This document shows positions 26,122 through 36,700 of a stretch of DNA of 64,000 nucleotides, piece by piece. The stretch comes from Liolophura sinensis (Eukaryota; Mollusca; Polyplacophora; Chitonida; Chitonidae), in assembly GCF_032854445.1 (NCBI RefSeq), contig NC_088302.1, forward strand, positions 9,419,338 to 9,483,337. The letters run 5' to 3'. The first letter of the stretch is position 1. Every line of letters starts with the position of its first letter. A program made the position numbers and the translations under genes. The notes beneath the pieces were generated by a model. The model saw only the letters and a list, made by a program, of their open reading frames with translations, made no database searches and was not told the origin of the DNA.

Positions 26122-27589
26122 CTAGGATCGCAGGTATTTCATTCGTGTCGCACTGACGAACTTTTCCAGATCAGTCGTTACCATTTGACAGTCCTCAAGA
26201 CCAAAATGTATGTTCCCATGCCAACGGCTTGCCTCTATTGTCAGCGTCTTGCGTTTACCTACGTCCTCCAGACAAAAAGTTTGAAACAGACTGAGGATAG
26301 ATTTGAACTGTTCAACTTCAAACCAGAAGTCTTTTCCCTCGTCGTTTATTTGTGTCCAGAACTGTTTGGACAGTCGGTCGTATATTACGTACTCTTCTGG
26401 CGCCAATTCCTGGTGTTGACGTAGCACTTCCGGCGAATGGAGGCCCTGGTGCTTGGTGTAACCAGCTTTGACGTGCAGCGAGATGTAGACAATGTCCTCT
26501 GTATTCCAGCACAGGCGCCTCTTCAGAAGAACTAACGATGCGTCGTAGTATTCGTTAAGCAGCACAACTTTAAAGTCTGGCAGAATGTCATCCAAGTGCC
26601 TCTGTACAAATTTCTTGTCGTGGGTGTGTTCCCAAGGGATACCAAATCTTAACGATGCAAAATTAAGGTACCAGTTTCCTCTGGCTCTTGGGTGCTCTCT
26701 TTTGAAGGCTTTATAATATATCTCCAAAAATGTGGTTACCCGAAGTCTTTTGTCAGAGGACCTTCGCAAATGCCACGGAAGTTTTACGCTGTATGAGTTA
26801 TTGAAAAATTCAAATGAGGATAAAAAACGGGCGAAGGGATGTCTTACCAATGTTATCGTCACTGTGTCGTTCGGGAAGCACAACTGTATGGTGCTTCTGT
26901 TGTAAACTGAGTGGCGGAACAAAATGTCATATTTGGTGTTTGGTCGACTTTTGATGGGAGCAATCATTTCTGGTAACAGAGGAGACCTCGGAAAGTGATT
27001 GTTGTTTCCTAAACTTTTAATAGGGATGGCAAAACTTAGGTTTCTTTTTAGCCCAAAGCGCACAAGAATGCCTTCCAAAGTACCGCCACCTGTTTTTTCT
27101 ATTTTGAGAAACATCACATGTCGCTTTTCCTTGCAGGTTGTTCCTTCATATGCCCCAAACTGGACCAGTTGCTGAGGTGGAAGTTCCTGTGTAGTTGCTG
27201 GACTTCCTGATAACAGCAATCCTGAATCGTTATCAGTCCACAACATGAGGAAAAAAGCAATTCCTGCGCAGATGTAGATCGCCCTGAGTACCAGCTGTCG
27301 TAATCTGCAGCGAGAATGGAATTATTTACTCTATACGCTGTATAAACGTTAAAAAAAACGTCTTGCTCAAGGCAATGGTACCAACAGAACCAAAAGTATA
27401 CCTGTCCCGGGGAGCATTCTCGAGATTTAAGAGATGCACTAATCATAACCACACAAATATTGACCAACATCTCATGAGGCAAGTAATATTATGGAACAAC
27501 TTCAAAGCACAGAGGTAAGATGTGCTAAATGTCTTATAAGGGTGTTTTTCTACATACCTGCAACGGTCACGGCAACAGCTAAAAGCCAT
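26122..27589 (-). CDS. Galactose-3-O-sulfotransferase family (GAL3ST) membrane enzyme
   Basis: Golgi type II sulfotransferases of this family move sulfate from PAPS to galactose of glycolipids or glycoproteins. Two exons, 27558-27589 (only 32 nt, ATG at 27589, donor CAG|GTATGT) and 26122-27304 (acceptor CTGCAG), join in phase to 404 aa. The join gives a short basic N-terminus followed by a signal-anchor helix (about residues 16-31), as expected. The start ATG inside exon 2 would lose that anchor, so I prefer the two-exon model. FLKIEKTGGGTLEG (76-89) fits the 5'-phosphosulfate-binding loop and LVRHPFARFLSSFEF (163-177) the 3'-phosphate-binding motif. The length matches the family. The substrate cannot be told from sequence. 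Nothing suggests it is broken. Confidence 0.88.
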
Positions 27590-28690
27590 ACTCAAACCAA
27601 AAGTAGTAGAAGCCTTTATACGTAACTTTGTGCGTATAGAACTACTGAGTTTGCCTTATATACAAGGAAAATTGAAGAAAACCCTGGCCTTAGTGAATTT
27701 CACACAGCTGGCCATACATTGATTGTAGGCGTATAAATTACACATTTATATATAGAGGGAGAGAGACAGAGGGAGATAAAATAAGTGACGGCGTTTATTT
27801 AGCAGATATCATATAGCCAATTAAATAATATTCGATTCAATAAAATATTGATCATGATATATACTGTCACGGGAACTGCTTGACAGTCGTGGGTTTCCAC
27901 ACGGAAGTACAATACTCGACCTGTAGGTACAACAACAATCAGAGACGTGTAGAGTTGAAGCTGTGTAGGAAGAGCCTATTCCAGACTGAGGGGGCATACC
28001 GATATCAGTCGTTATCTTCTTACACAGTCACCCTTTATCAAACATTTGTGTCCCTCTCAAACAGAACATTCGTAAACTTCAACTGTTAACAGGCTAATGT
28101 CAGTTAAAGAGCCGGACAAGTTTAAGACAAACAAAAACAATGTGACAATGTCCTTCCACTAAAACGATATATGAATGTGTACGACTTACCACACACGTAA
28201 CAGTAATTCTCGAAGAGGATAGTGCATTAACACTAAGAACATCAATACTGTTATGTGTTTGTTTACCTGTGTGTTAACTGGATGTTCAATTATGGCAGGT
28301 TTTTACGCTGGATTACACAACACCTAGATATCAGGTTCAACATCCATGTATTCTGTCTTGAGCATGCCAGACACCACTTATACGCATGTGTATCACTAGC
28401 ACATTGGTATTTATACTAAACCTGTTCATTATACACATTCATATGACAAACACCAAGATTGACATTTCGTCCAAATAATGCGTAATACTGTTTCAGCGCT
28501 ATAATAAAAGTTCCAAACAGTTCACAAAATCAGCACGCCTCGTGCCCTCACAACCCTTCCCGACTGTGTCTTCCGCTCCGACAGTTTGCTGTCGTATCAC
28601 TCATCGATGTCGCCAGAGAAGGTTTGTTCCTCGTCCATGGCGTCGATACTTGTTTCTCCATACTCTGTCGTTCAACTGGCTATTTCTTAT
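27590..28690. other. Intergenic DNA, possible 3' end of the Gypsy remnant
   Basis: No clear gene. On the minus strand this lies downstream of the Gypsy integrase C-terminus, where a 3' LTR would be expected, but no LTR boundary or second LTR could be recognised. An AGAGAGGGAG-type purine stretch is at 27758-27780. Confidence 0.35.
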
Positions 28691-29019
28691 CAGTGTCCGG
28701 GTTCTTTGTTGTGTCTCGTTCGTCTTCTGGACCATCTGTCACTGGCTGCACAGGTAAGACACTTCGGGCGTTTCCGGGAGGAAACCGTTCTTCTGTGCCT
28801 TCTTACCCATGGCGGCAGTGTTCGTCCAGTAAAGAGTTTCAGTCTGTCATGATGAATAATCAAGCTCCAGTAGCTGTTTTCCATCCTGTATATTACCGGA
28901 CTGATGCACTGTGTCACGACATATGGACCAAGCCACACACACTGCAGTTTTGGACACCTTCCTAGGCACGACTCCGACGATACATAGATCATGCTGTATA
29001 TTCGCTGTTTTACGCGTAG
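28690..29019 (-). pseudogene. Ty3/Gypsy integrase C-terminus remnant (left half)
   Basis: On the minus strand the frame resembles the tail of Gypsy polyproteins: a KLQCVWLGPYVVTQC block, a VIYRM block, then HHDRLK and LPPWVRR. It starts abruptly at the TSD of the large element. Its upstream continuation is found at 47039 and beyond, on the same strand and in the same frame. The intervening 18 kb therefore interrupted this retroelement. It is a decayed, non-functional relic. Confidence 0.8.
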
Positions 29020-29025
29020 GTCATG
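29020..29025 (+). repeat. Left 6-bp target site duplication GTCATG
   Basis: GTCATG directly precedes the left inverted-repeat end AGTAGTATAG. The same six bases directly follow the right end at 47033-47038. In the Gypsy integrase frame only one copy is needed. Confidence 0.85.
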
Positions 29026-29119
29026 AGTAGTATAGAATGTGGCTTTGGTTCCGTTTTGGGGATTCATTTTTTGTGGTTTTGGGGAGTCATTTTTTGTGGT
29101 GATGTGGTGGTGACGTCAC
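29026..29119 (+). repeat. Left terminal inverted repeat with CRE palindrome
   Basis: 94 bp matching the right end base for base by eye. It contains two TTTTTTGTGGT words and ends in GTGACGTCAC, which includes the perfect cAMP-response-type palindrome TGACGTCA. After it the arms share 13 more bases (GGGTGGGTTTTTT). In the right arm a 48-bp hairpin-forming insert lies between. Confidence 0.85.
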
Positions 29120-29159
29120 GGGTGGGTTTTTTAAACGCCGCGGGGCGTATGTGTATAGA

Positions 29160-29450
29160 CTAGTGTGATATAGTGTACAGTATAACAGTATAGGGGAAAA
29201 AGAGAGAAAAAAAAGAGGCAAAACGTCGGCTTGTAAAGTCGAGTGGGACAGCTCGAAAAGAGCTCCCGGGCGCCAAAACGGGCCAATGGGTGAGCCGGAT
29301 TTGCCCCAAAACTGCCCAATGGGGGGCCCGCAAAAACGGACCAATCAGCGTGCGAGAAGAGGTTACGTAAGAAAAAACGAACCAATCAGCGTGTGGTGAA
29401 TTTCCGCGTGGATAGGATAAAAAGCCGGTGAAGACAGCGACCGGCAGCCC
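29160..29450 (+). promoter_or_regulatory. CCAAT-rich element promoter module
   Basis: Several CCAAT boxes stand in series: CCAATGGGTGAGC, CCAATGGGG, then twice GACCAATCAGCGTG-like words, each preceded by an AAAACG-like word. About 40-50 bp beyond the last is a TATA-like GATAAAAAGCC, followed by GACCGGCAGCC. A related module drives the zinc-finger frame near 43000 on the minus strand, and fragments recur at 33180 and 41222. This looks like an RNA polymerase II promoter of the element. The call is inference. Confidence 0.6.
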
Positions 29451-29733
29451 ACTTAAAACGAAATTCCAAATTCCAAGGATCTACATCAGCCAGCTTCTTT
29501 ACCGTCAGGTAACTCGGCGAATTTCGGTCCACATTTATAATACAAAAATCCATGAAATTAACAAGAAGCTGACAAACAACCAGTTGGCCACCTTCTGGAG
29601 ACACCGGGGACTGATCCGACCACAAAAACAAATTCTAACCAACGACGGAGTGCACCTAAACACTCTAGGCCAGGAACTGTTCTACCGGTCTATGAAACGT
29701 GCTGTCTGCGCCGCCATGGGAGGCCAAAAATAA
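29428..29733 (+). pseudogene. SGNH-hydrolase-like C-terminal fragment
   Basis: The open frame has a RIYISQLLYR block, an IHEINKKL block and DGVHLNTLGQELFYRSMKRA. This order matches the end of SGNH/GDSL esterase domains carried by some retroelement ORFs, where the D-x-x-H pair is catalytic (here DGVH). The N-terminal part with the nucleophile serine is absent, and no ATG opens the frame upstream of this block. A donor-like CAGGTAACT at about 29507 could mark an exon edge. Probably a remnant. Confidence 0.45.
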
Positions 29734-30460
29734 AAATTGGAAATAGAGAAGGAAATCAATTAAAGAAGAAGACAGGGAAAACAATAAGAAGACCCATGGG
29801 ACCAAAGAAACTTAACAACCAGGAAACGAAGACCAGAAACATAAAAGACATCATGACAATAGGACTATCTCTTGCTTCAACTAAGTGGATGAGGCCTGAC
29901 ATCCTTGCTCCTCATTTATACTTGTCGCACCTGTTACAGGCACAGGTTTCCAGTACGCTGGTTTTTCCTGGACGGCGTCCGGTATAAGTGGCGGGAGCCC
30001 CTTAACTCCACGCCACAGAGGAGGAAGCAAGAGAGCAAAACTGTTAACCAATAAATAAAGGCACTACTGTTGTTTTCTCTCTGTGTAAATTTCTGTATAG
30101 GCAACTCATTGTAATTCTTTAATGCAGATCTATGTATTTCTAATGTAAAGATAACGTTAATCTCTGTAAATAGCTTACTATTTATCCCCTTTCTGTTAAA
30201 TGACCATGGCAGCATTTGAACCTATACAATAAGCTGTAACATGCTACCACAAAGAGGTTAATCCCACTAATTGACTCATGTACATATGTAAATAGTATAC
30301 CAACGCACTGCTGTTATGTAACCAAAATATTCATGTGTTAAAAAAAAAAAAAAAAAAACACTGATTTGATGGGCCACGATATCCGCCAGGAAAGTGGCCC
30401 TAAAACCAGTAAATAAACAAAAAAGACCGGCAGCCTCAGACGCACCTGACGCTCTACCGG
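29734..30460 (+). other. Untranslated or spacer DNA of the left arm with an A-run
   Basis: No coding frame. A run of about 18 A at about 30341-30358 looks like an old poly(A) tail, but AATAAA lies about 290 bp before it. After the run comes TAAATAAACAAAAAAGACCGGCAGCC-like sequence, which repeats the TATA-plus-GACCGGCAGCC layout of the promoter at 29430. Confidence 0.45.
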
Positions 30461-30469
30461 CCTGCCTGC

Positions 30470-30635
30470 CTGCTGACGACCCGACCTACTGACCTGCCGA
30501 GAGAAGAGAAGAGAAGAGACTGCTACACGACCTACCTACCTGTACCTACCTGCCTGCCAGCCTGCTGACGACCCGACCTACTGACCTGCCGAGAGAAGAG
30601 AAGAGAAGAGACTGCTACACGACCTACCTACCTGC
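30470..30635 (+). repeat. Tandem duplication in the leader of the PC4-like gene
   Basis: Two copies with a 92-bp period. Each begins CTGCTGACGACCCGACCTAC and includes GAGAGAAGAGAAGAGAAGAG, then GCTACACGACCTACCTACC. They lie just before the upstream ORF and start codon. Confidence 0.8.
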
Positions 30636-30643
30636 CTGGCGAG

Positions 30644-30691
30644 ATGAAACGCTCCACCACCGTGAACCCCTGCATGCTGCCATCAGGATGA
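30644..30691 (+). promoter_or_regulatory. 15-codon upstream ORF overlapping the PC4-like start
   Basis: ATG at 30644 opens a 15-codon frame. Its TGA (30689-30691) overlaps the main ATG at 30688 as ATGA, a layout that can allow stop-restart translation. Its first bases ATGAAACGCTC repeat those of the main frame, suggesting a small duplication of the start region. Confidence 0.55.
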
Positions 30692-32157
30692 AACGCTCAG
30701 CGTCTGTACCCGCCCGGCTATCCACCATAGCCGAACAACAACAGCCTCCCGAGAAGAAGAGGAAGGTGTGCCTGCCCTTACCCAGCGAGGTTCTTGCCAA
30801 ATTACAGCTCGCCTCCTGGCTGTGGGTGGGGGTGTGTAGAGACGAGACGATTGAGATTTGCCAAGCACCGACAGACCCGAACGCTCCACCCAAACGCGTC
30901 AGGCTTGACGGGGTGGGGTGGACTCGGCTCAAGACCCTGGCTGCTGATCTACCTGAGGCGGGTTTACCTGTGCGGGAGCCACTCTCCAACGGGTACTTTC
31001 TGTCCACGCTGAGGAACTCGGAGGGTGTCCTGTACGTTCATGTGAAGAAATGGCGAGCCTACCAGCCGAACGGTCGACTCTACCCGACGAGTGAGGGTAT
31101 CACGCTCAAGTACTGGACTTACTGGCAAAAACTAGTCCAGGCCATCCCCGACATCGACGCCTTGGTGCTGATGGTGATCGAGGCTGGTGATAACGACGAC
31201 ATCCAAGAGCCCCAAGACCCCCAAGAGCCGGGGATGGGGATGGAGATGATGATGGAGACGGAGGAGGATGAGGGGAAGACTGAAGAGACTGGAGAAACTG
31301 GAGGTGAGGTGAATGCTGCTATGAGTGCTGCTTTAACCGCTGCTGTGACGGCTGCTGATGATGCGACTGCCGATGATGCGACTACTGCTGCTACTGCAAC
31401 CCCCAGCATCCCCGACGTCCCAGTGGAAAAGGTGGAAAAGGTGGAAAAGGCGGAGCCGTTAAACCCTGAGCTTGAGACGGCGCTAACAGCCTTGCTGTGG
31501 CAAGCTTACGATGTAGCTCTCCAACCCCACCTCCTCAAGTTACAGCGCGATGTGTACGGTCAACAATCCACCAACACCGCGAGTGATCCATCTCCTCCCC
31601 GACCTCCCTTGCTGGAGAACCGAGAGCTGGCCCTGAGTATCGTGGACGAGGCCCGTATGCGTTACCTGAAAGAGGGAACTGTGTTGGTCAAGTTCATGCG
31701 CCAGGCCCGTAAGACAGCCTCCCTCCCGTGGGCTGTGGAGAAGAGTGTGAAAGACCAACTGCGGCAGTTTTTAAATGAGACGCCGATCAACAAATCGAAC
31801 CCGGCATTCGCCCAGATGTACGTGGAGTATTTGATGACAGCCAACAACCTCTCCGCACCTGACGAGCAGCCTACAATCCGGCCTAACAACCAAGCCAACC
31901 AGCCTAACCAGGCTACCCAGACCACCCAGGCTACGATGACCGAGTGAGTGTGTTTTTGTTTTAACTGCACCACCCTTACCCAGCTTTTTTTTTTTTTGTT
32001 TGTTTTGTTTTTCCCTTCATACATTCTCGTTTTGTTTTTACCTATGTGTGTTTTTTACAGGAAGAGGACTAGGGTGGTGCACGTTATAAACATTGACCAG
32101 TGTCAGGACTTTCATATTGGCGATACAATCGTCATCACGAGACATTTCTCACCGTGA
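30688..32157 (+). CDS. Element protein with two PC4/Sub1-like domains
   Basis: Exon 30688-31943 ends at a clear donor (GA|GTGAGTG). Exon 32061-32157 follows the acceptor TTTTTTACAG. Joined in phase they give 450 aa. Residues about 95-160 match the PC4 (p15, Sub1) single-strand DNA-binding fold: LYVHVKKW, then GRLYPTSEGITL, then YWQKL and IPDIDAL, in the order and spacing seen in PC4. Residues about 30-90 (DETIEICQA, then KRVRLDGVGWTRL) look like a second, N-terminal PC4-like half. The middle (about 175-250) is acidic and Ala/Thr-rich. The C-terminal 200 residues are unfamiliar. A PC-x-KKRKV-like basic patch near the start could be a nuclear signal. Transcription or replication function is inferred from the fold only. 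The 3' part is repeated in the right arm. Confidence 0.7.
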
Positions 32158-32399
32158 CACCAAAATAATGGACACTTACAGCATGTATTTATTCGGTCAT
32201 TCGTTTGTTCACTGTTCGAGTTCGAAAAAATAAATAAAAAAAGTTTTCAGGTTGACGACCCTGGTCTTTTGTGTTGGTTATTGTCTTTACCTGTTGGTGA
32301 AGGGATAGTCTATCTATCTATCGTTTTGATTGATGTGGCTAGGGTTCGGTCGGTGACGGCATTAGAATGACGACGGTGTCTTCTTTATGTCTTTTCTAG

Positions 32400-32657
32400 C
32401 TCCGTACAACGCCGCAATGGAAAGACTGGGTAGCTGTCGTCACCGACCTGCAAAGCTACACAAGTGTACTTCATAGTATGTTTGCGGATGGTAGGGTGAA
32501 CGGGGGACGACTGCAGGTGCTGCAAGCGTACACTGAAGACGTCTGTCAGCATGTCGAGGATTCCCGACCTATTCAAGCGTATTACGTAGAGATTGCTCGT
32601 CCCACATTAATAGAGGTCTATCAACGCTCCGTGTTACATACCTGTACATTGCTGTAA
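32400..32657 (+). CDS. 85-codon frame conserved in both arms, function unknown
   Basis: A TTTTCTAG acceptor at 32399 opens a frame of 85 codons to TAA. From its PQWKDWVAVV start onward, 81 residues are the same in the right arm at 46320-46568 (minus). There the frame begins with ATG, while here the matching codon is ACG. It may be a third exon of the PC4-like gene or a separate small protein. I do not recognise the family. Confidence 0.5.
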   Translation, partial: LRTTPQWKDWVAVVTDLQSYTSVLHSMFADGRVNGGRLQVLQAYTEDVCQHVEDSRPIQAYYVEIARPTLIEVYQRSVLHTCTLL

Positions 32658-33237
32658 ATAATAATACTAATACTGTTACCTTACTATGGAATCCATCCCC
32701 GGTTTTTGTGTTTTCTTTTTTATATGGACTGGGTCAGTGTGTCAGGCTAGGGCTGGTATCTATCCCGATAGCTCCTATGTATTATGTATGGATGCACCAG
32801 CTAGCTGGCTGGCAACAATGTATACAATGTATACAAGGCGCGGCCGAGCAAAAAAAAAAAACCACGTGTCCAAACAAAAACCACGTATCAAAACAAAGCA
32901 CAGCTGACAACATTGTTGGCCTGACTGCAGGCTGGCTGGTGGGTAGGATCGCTCAGCGTGTCTTTGCAACACTGTTCGCCCAGGAAGGCTCACTGCTGCA
33001 GGCAGAGGGTCGGTGTTATGAACCGTAGACCCTGTCGGTGGGATTTTTTTTTGGGTGATCTGCCTGTCTGTCTACCTGCTGGTTGTGGTAGGGATGGATG
33101 GATCGACACCACACCCAAACATGCACGTACACTGGAGACTATACTCTGCTATACTCTACTCTACTCTATACTATATATAGGCGGTGTAGTGGAATAGAGC
33201 ACAGTAGAGTATAGGGGGAAAAAAAAGAGAAAAAACT
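32658..33237 (+). other. End of the left arm
   Basis: The right arm shares the first about 70 bases and then diverges. The last part (about 33180-33237, GAGTATAGGGGGAAAAAAAA) repeats the start of the promoter module at 29190-29215 and stops where cargo DNA begins. No gene is seen between. Confidence 0.5.
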
Positions 33238-33496
33238 TGGATCAGAAAATCTCGAAGCTTATAAGAAACTTGGAGGAGATCAATGTGATGGTATTTCGCA
33301 CATATTTCCAGCATCTATATTTTCACCAACATCCACATATTTAAGCAAGATATGTAACAGCCATTTCTTAAACGGTTAAATTCAATTATTCTTTATCCAC
33401 TAATCTTAAAACACATATACACAAGACAACCAAATGACCATGAAGGAGAAAACGACAACTACCAGGTTATATTAAAAAAATTCTTTTTTTCAATGT

Positions 33497-33502
33497 TTTA
33501 TT
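33497..33502 (-). terminator. Probable poly(A) signal of the RNA-binding gene
   Basis: AATAAA on the minus strand about 265 bp past the stop codon at 33767. It lies inside the cargo close to the left arm. Two 36-bp direct repeats containing GAGAAAACGACAACTACCAG (about 33429-33465 and 33713-33747) flank this 3' UTR stretch. Confidence 0.45.
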
Positions 33503-33766
33503 CTTTTCTATCAAAAATCTGAAATACGAAAGGATATACCGAAACATAAACTTGCAGTACTTGCTATGGGGAACCTAACAGAGCCCATACGTGTAAATGA
33601 TAAAAATGATATTGAAAATAAATGATAAATGGGTGCACTGAACAGCTAATTCGACTTTGAAAAGACCGGTCAAAGCAGGTGTCAAAATGTCTGGCTCTAT
33701 TAGTAGAGATTGCCAAATGACCATCGAAGAGAAAACGACAACTACCAGTAGGTCATCCATGGCTTT

Positions 33767-36700
33767 TCACACGATCTGTTGGAAGCGTTCCACAGGTGGG
33801 TCGGGGTGGTTGGCATAGCTCGGCTGGGTGTAAGGACATGGTGGGCTAATGTACTCTAGGGCTGCAGCACAAAACAATAAACAATTCCAGTTATGCAAAT
33901 AGTTACTTTCCTGGCTAATATTCATTCAAAATATACTTGGGTAACCGCATGCATGTATGTATGTGAGCATTTAACCATTCATTCTTCAAACAAGCTGCTA
34001 AGACACAGAATACCTGATGCATGTCACAAGTGCTTACATAACGGCAAACAGCTCAGCTATGAATAGTAATTTTCAGCAATTAAGTTTTTTGCAGCATGTC
34101 TTATTGCATATTATCCAGTAAAGAAGTTTTTTTATACTTTTCATATACTGTTACAAACATGTAAAATGAGATAGCTCTTACTTTCTTAAATCAAGAAGCA
34201 AAGCTGGTTCAGGAAAGAAAGGAGAAATCAAAGCATACAATGACCACTTATTCAATGATGTATCATAAGTGAAAAAGGGTAGAGCTTGGGCGGTGAAGCA
34301 TTTGTTTGTCTTTCCTTTTTTATCTGGACACTAACTTTACCTTCAAGAGGCACACCTAACTGCATCAAAGTGTACTCCGCTGCAAAAACCTTTGCCCCCT
34401 CAACAGTAGAACACAGTTTATTTGGGGTAAATGGGTTACGATTTGGAAACTGAGTACCGAGAGCTGGTATGGTGATCTGAAAGACAAATGTACTTTACCA
34501 TAGATTAACAATGTAAATGCCTAACATCAACTTCTAAATGACACTTATACATGTATAAATCACAACCACGACATTCTTTTTTCGATTTACTTCAGATCAA
34601 TTATTTTTATAAGATAATTTACTTCTTATTCTTTCTGGTACACATGGACATGATTAATTGTATAAATAAATAATAAAAAAAAGTTACATTCCAGCAAAAG
34701 AACTTGATTCTTATCTCTTCAAACAAGTTTCTTATCAACATTTTGTTGAAACCTATGGTAGTACCTTGTACAAAAAGAGCTCTAAGAGCTGTTGGGCACC
34801 ACTTCCATCCCTTCCCATGAGAGAATGAAGCTGGTATACAGGACTTCCCTATCCATTCTTCTGGCAAAGGTCATCGAGCACCTATAGTGAACATCGTTAC
34901 ATGCATGACACTCTTGATTTACTGAAGCCTCACTAGGGCAATCGGACTATAAATTAAAGGTAATTAGTAAAACAAAAAATTCTTCCACAAAACAAAATCA
35001 TGGTCAAAGGTTAAACACAGAGCCTTGCATTATGACAACTTTCAATGATAACAAAACAGCCAATTTTTTTTTTAGCTATTAATACACCTGATTAACGAAA
35101 TTTAATTCAAAACTCATTACATGTATAGGAAATATTAGATAAGAATTAGTTTCTAAGTATGTTACCTGTTACTTCAAAGTTTAAACAAACACCCATCTTC
35201 AACGAAACTGAACTAACTCACCTTCTGGTTAATTGCACAATCGGTTCATGTCTTTTAGTATGGCGTAGGCAGATTATAGATTTTAAGACTGCGTAATCCT
35301 TTAAGCATGCTCCAGAATAAGTTGCAATGCGCAACTTTTTAATGGGATATGGGACCGGAAACCTTCTGCATTGACAACGATACACACCTCTGCTGGATGT
35401 TTCCTAAAGCCCCACCCCCTCATCATCCCTCGGCCTCGCACAAGGCTTCTGATGCCCATGGGACCTCGCTCTGCCAACGCCCTGCTAACAGTACAAAAAG
35501 CACAAATATTCAAGCTATTTCATGGTAAAAATTATGTGACTGAGCCTTCTTAAAGTTTCTTCTTCCTGCTTTTCCTCCTGAGATGTTCACATAAAATCAA
35601 ATATATTGAGCTATTCAGGTTTGGTTGATGAAACTTAATGCTTCTTTGTATACTTACATGTAAGAAGCTCATAAAACGTTTTTTTGAGGACATTGCATGG
35701 ATAACACATAAATGCAACTTCTTTCACGTCAAATGACTCTATCAACCACAATGGCAAAACCACTAAATATGGTAGTGTACCTTTCCAACATGTATGCTGT
35801 TGAATGGAAAGCTACAGAGTGACAATTAAAGAATATAGGTCACAGGTGGTACGAAGTTCACATTAATTCTTGGCAAAAAGCAAGCCCCTACCATTCAATA
35901 AAATCGCCTGTTTTCAATAAAGCTATGCCTTGCACAGTCTTGCAAATATTTCTGCTCCATGTGAAGCACCTTCCAACTGAAATCCGTCATTACCTCATTT
36001 TGGGTTTCAGTTGCCAAAGTAGACTTACCCATGTCATTTTTCTAGTTCTCACTCTGTACTCTGTATCCATTAGCATATCAGCAGGAGAGCTACAATACTG
36101 TACTTTGTAAAACCCACTTACATATGCTTATTTACAGTTACAGTTATTACAGACAAATCATAAGGTAAAATTTAATCTTAGGTTATCTAAGATTTCATCT
36201 TAGATGATCACAACTGAAATGATTTAAAACCAAAGACAAATATCCTGTTCCTGGTCTGAAACACACAAATGACAGAGCATCTGACACTTCTGAGAACCCT
36301 GATATTAAACAGACAAACTGGACACACACGGTGGAATATGACAACCTATGCTCTTAATTCCGCAAATATTGTTCTAAGCTAACCGATTTTTTATAAAAAT
36401 TCCAAGAATACAACTCTATTCTGACTGCAAGATCATCTGCTGTGCTGGATTCTCATCTGTATTCTTATATTGGGTGAACAGAGTTGTGGATTTCAGGCCA
36501 AAATAGTTCTTACCTTGCGGGTGGTGGAGACATCGGGTTGTAATACAATGGAGGCGAGTAACTAGGATCATTGCCATAGCCCTGAAAAATTTGTCACAGT
36601 ATCAAGTACACTTGTCATACAACCAAAGCATGCATAACCCCCTACCTTAACATACGAGGAACTCTTACCCTGACATAACAGAGCCCACTACCCTGACATA

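Noticed and set aside
28542-28965. Three overlapping plus-strand frames of 71-113 codons
   Set aside because: They are antisense to the Gypsy integrase remnant, whose minus-strand frame has clear family motifs.
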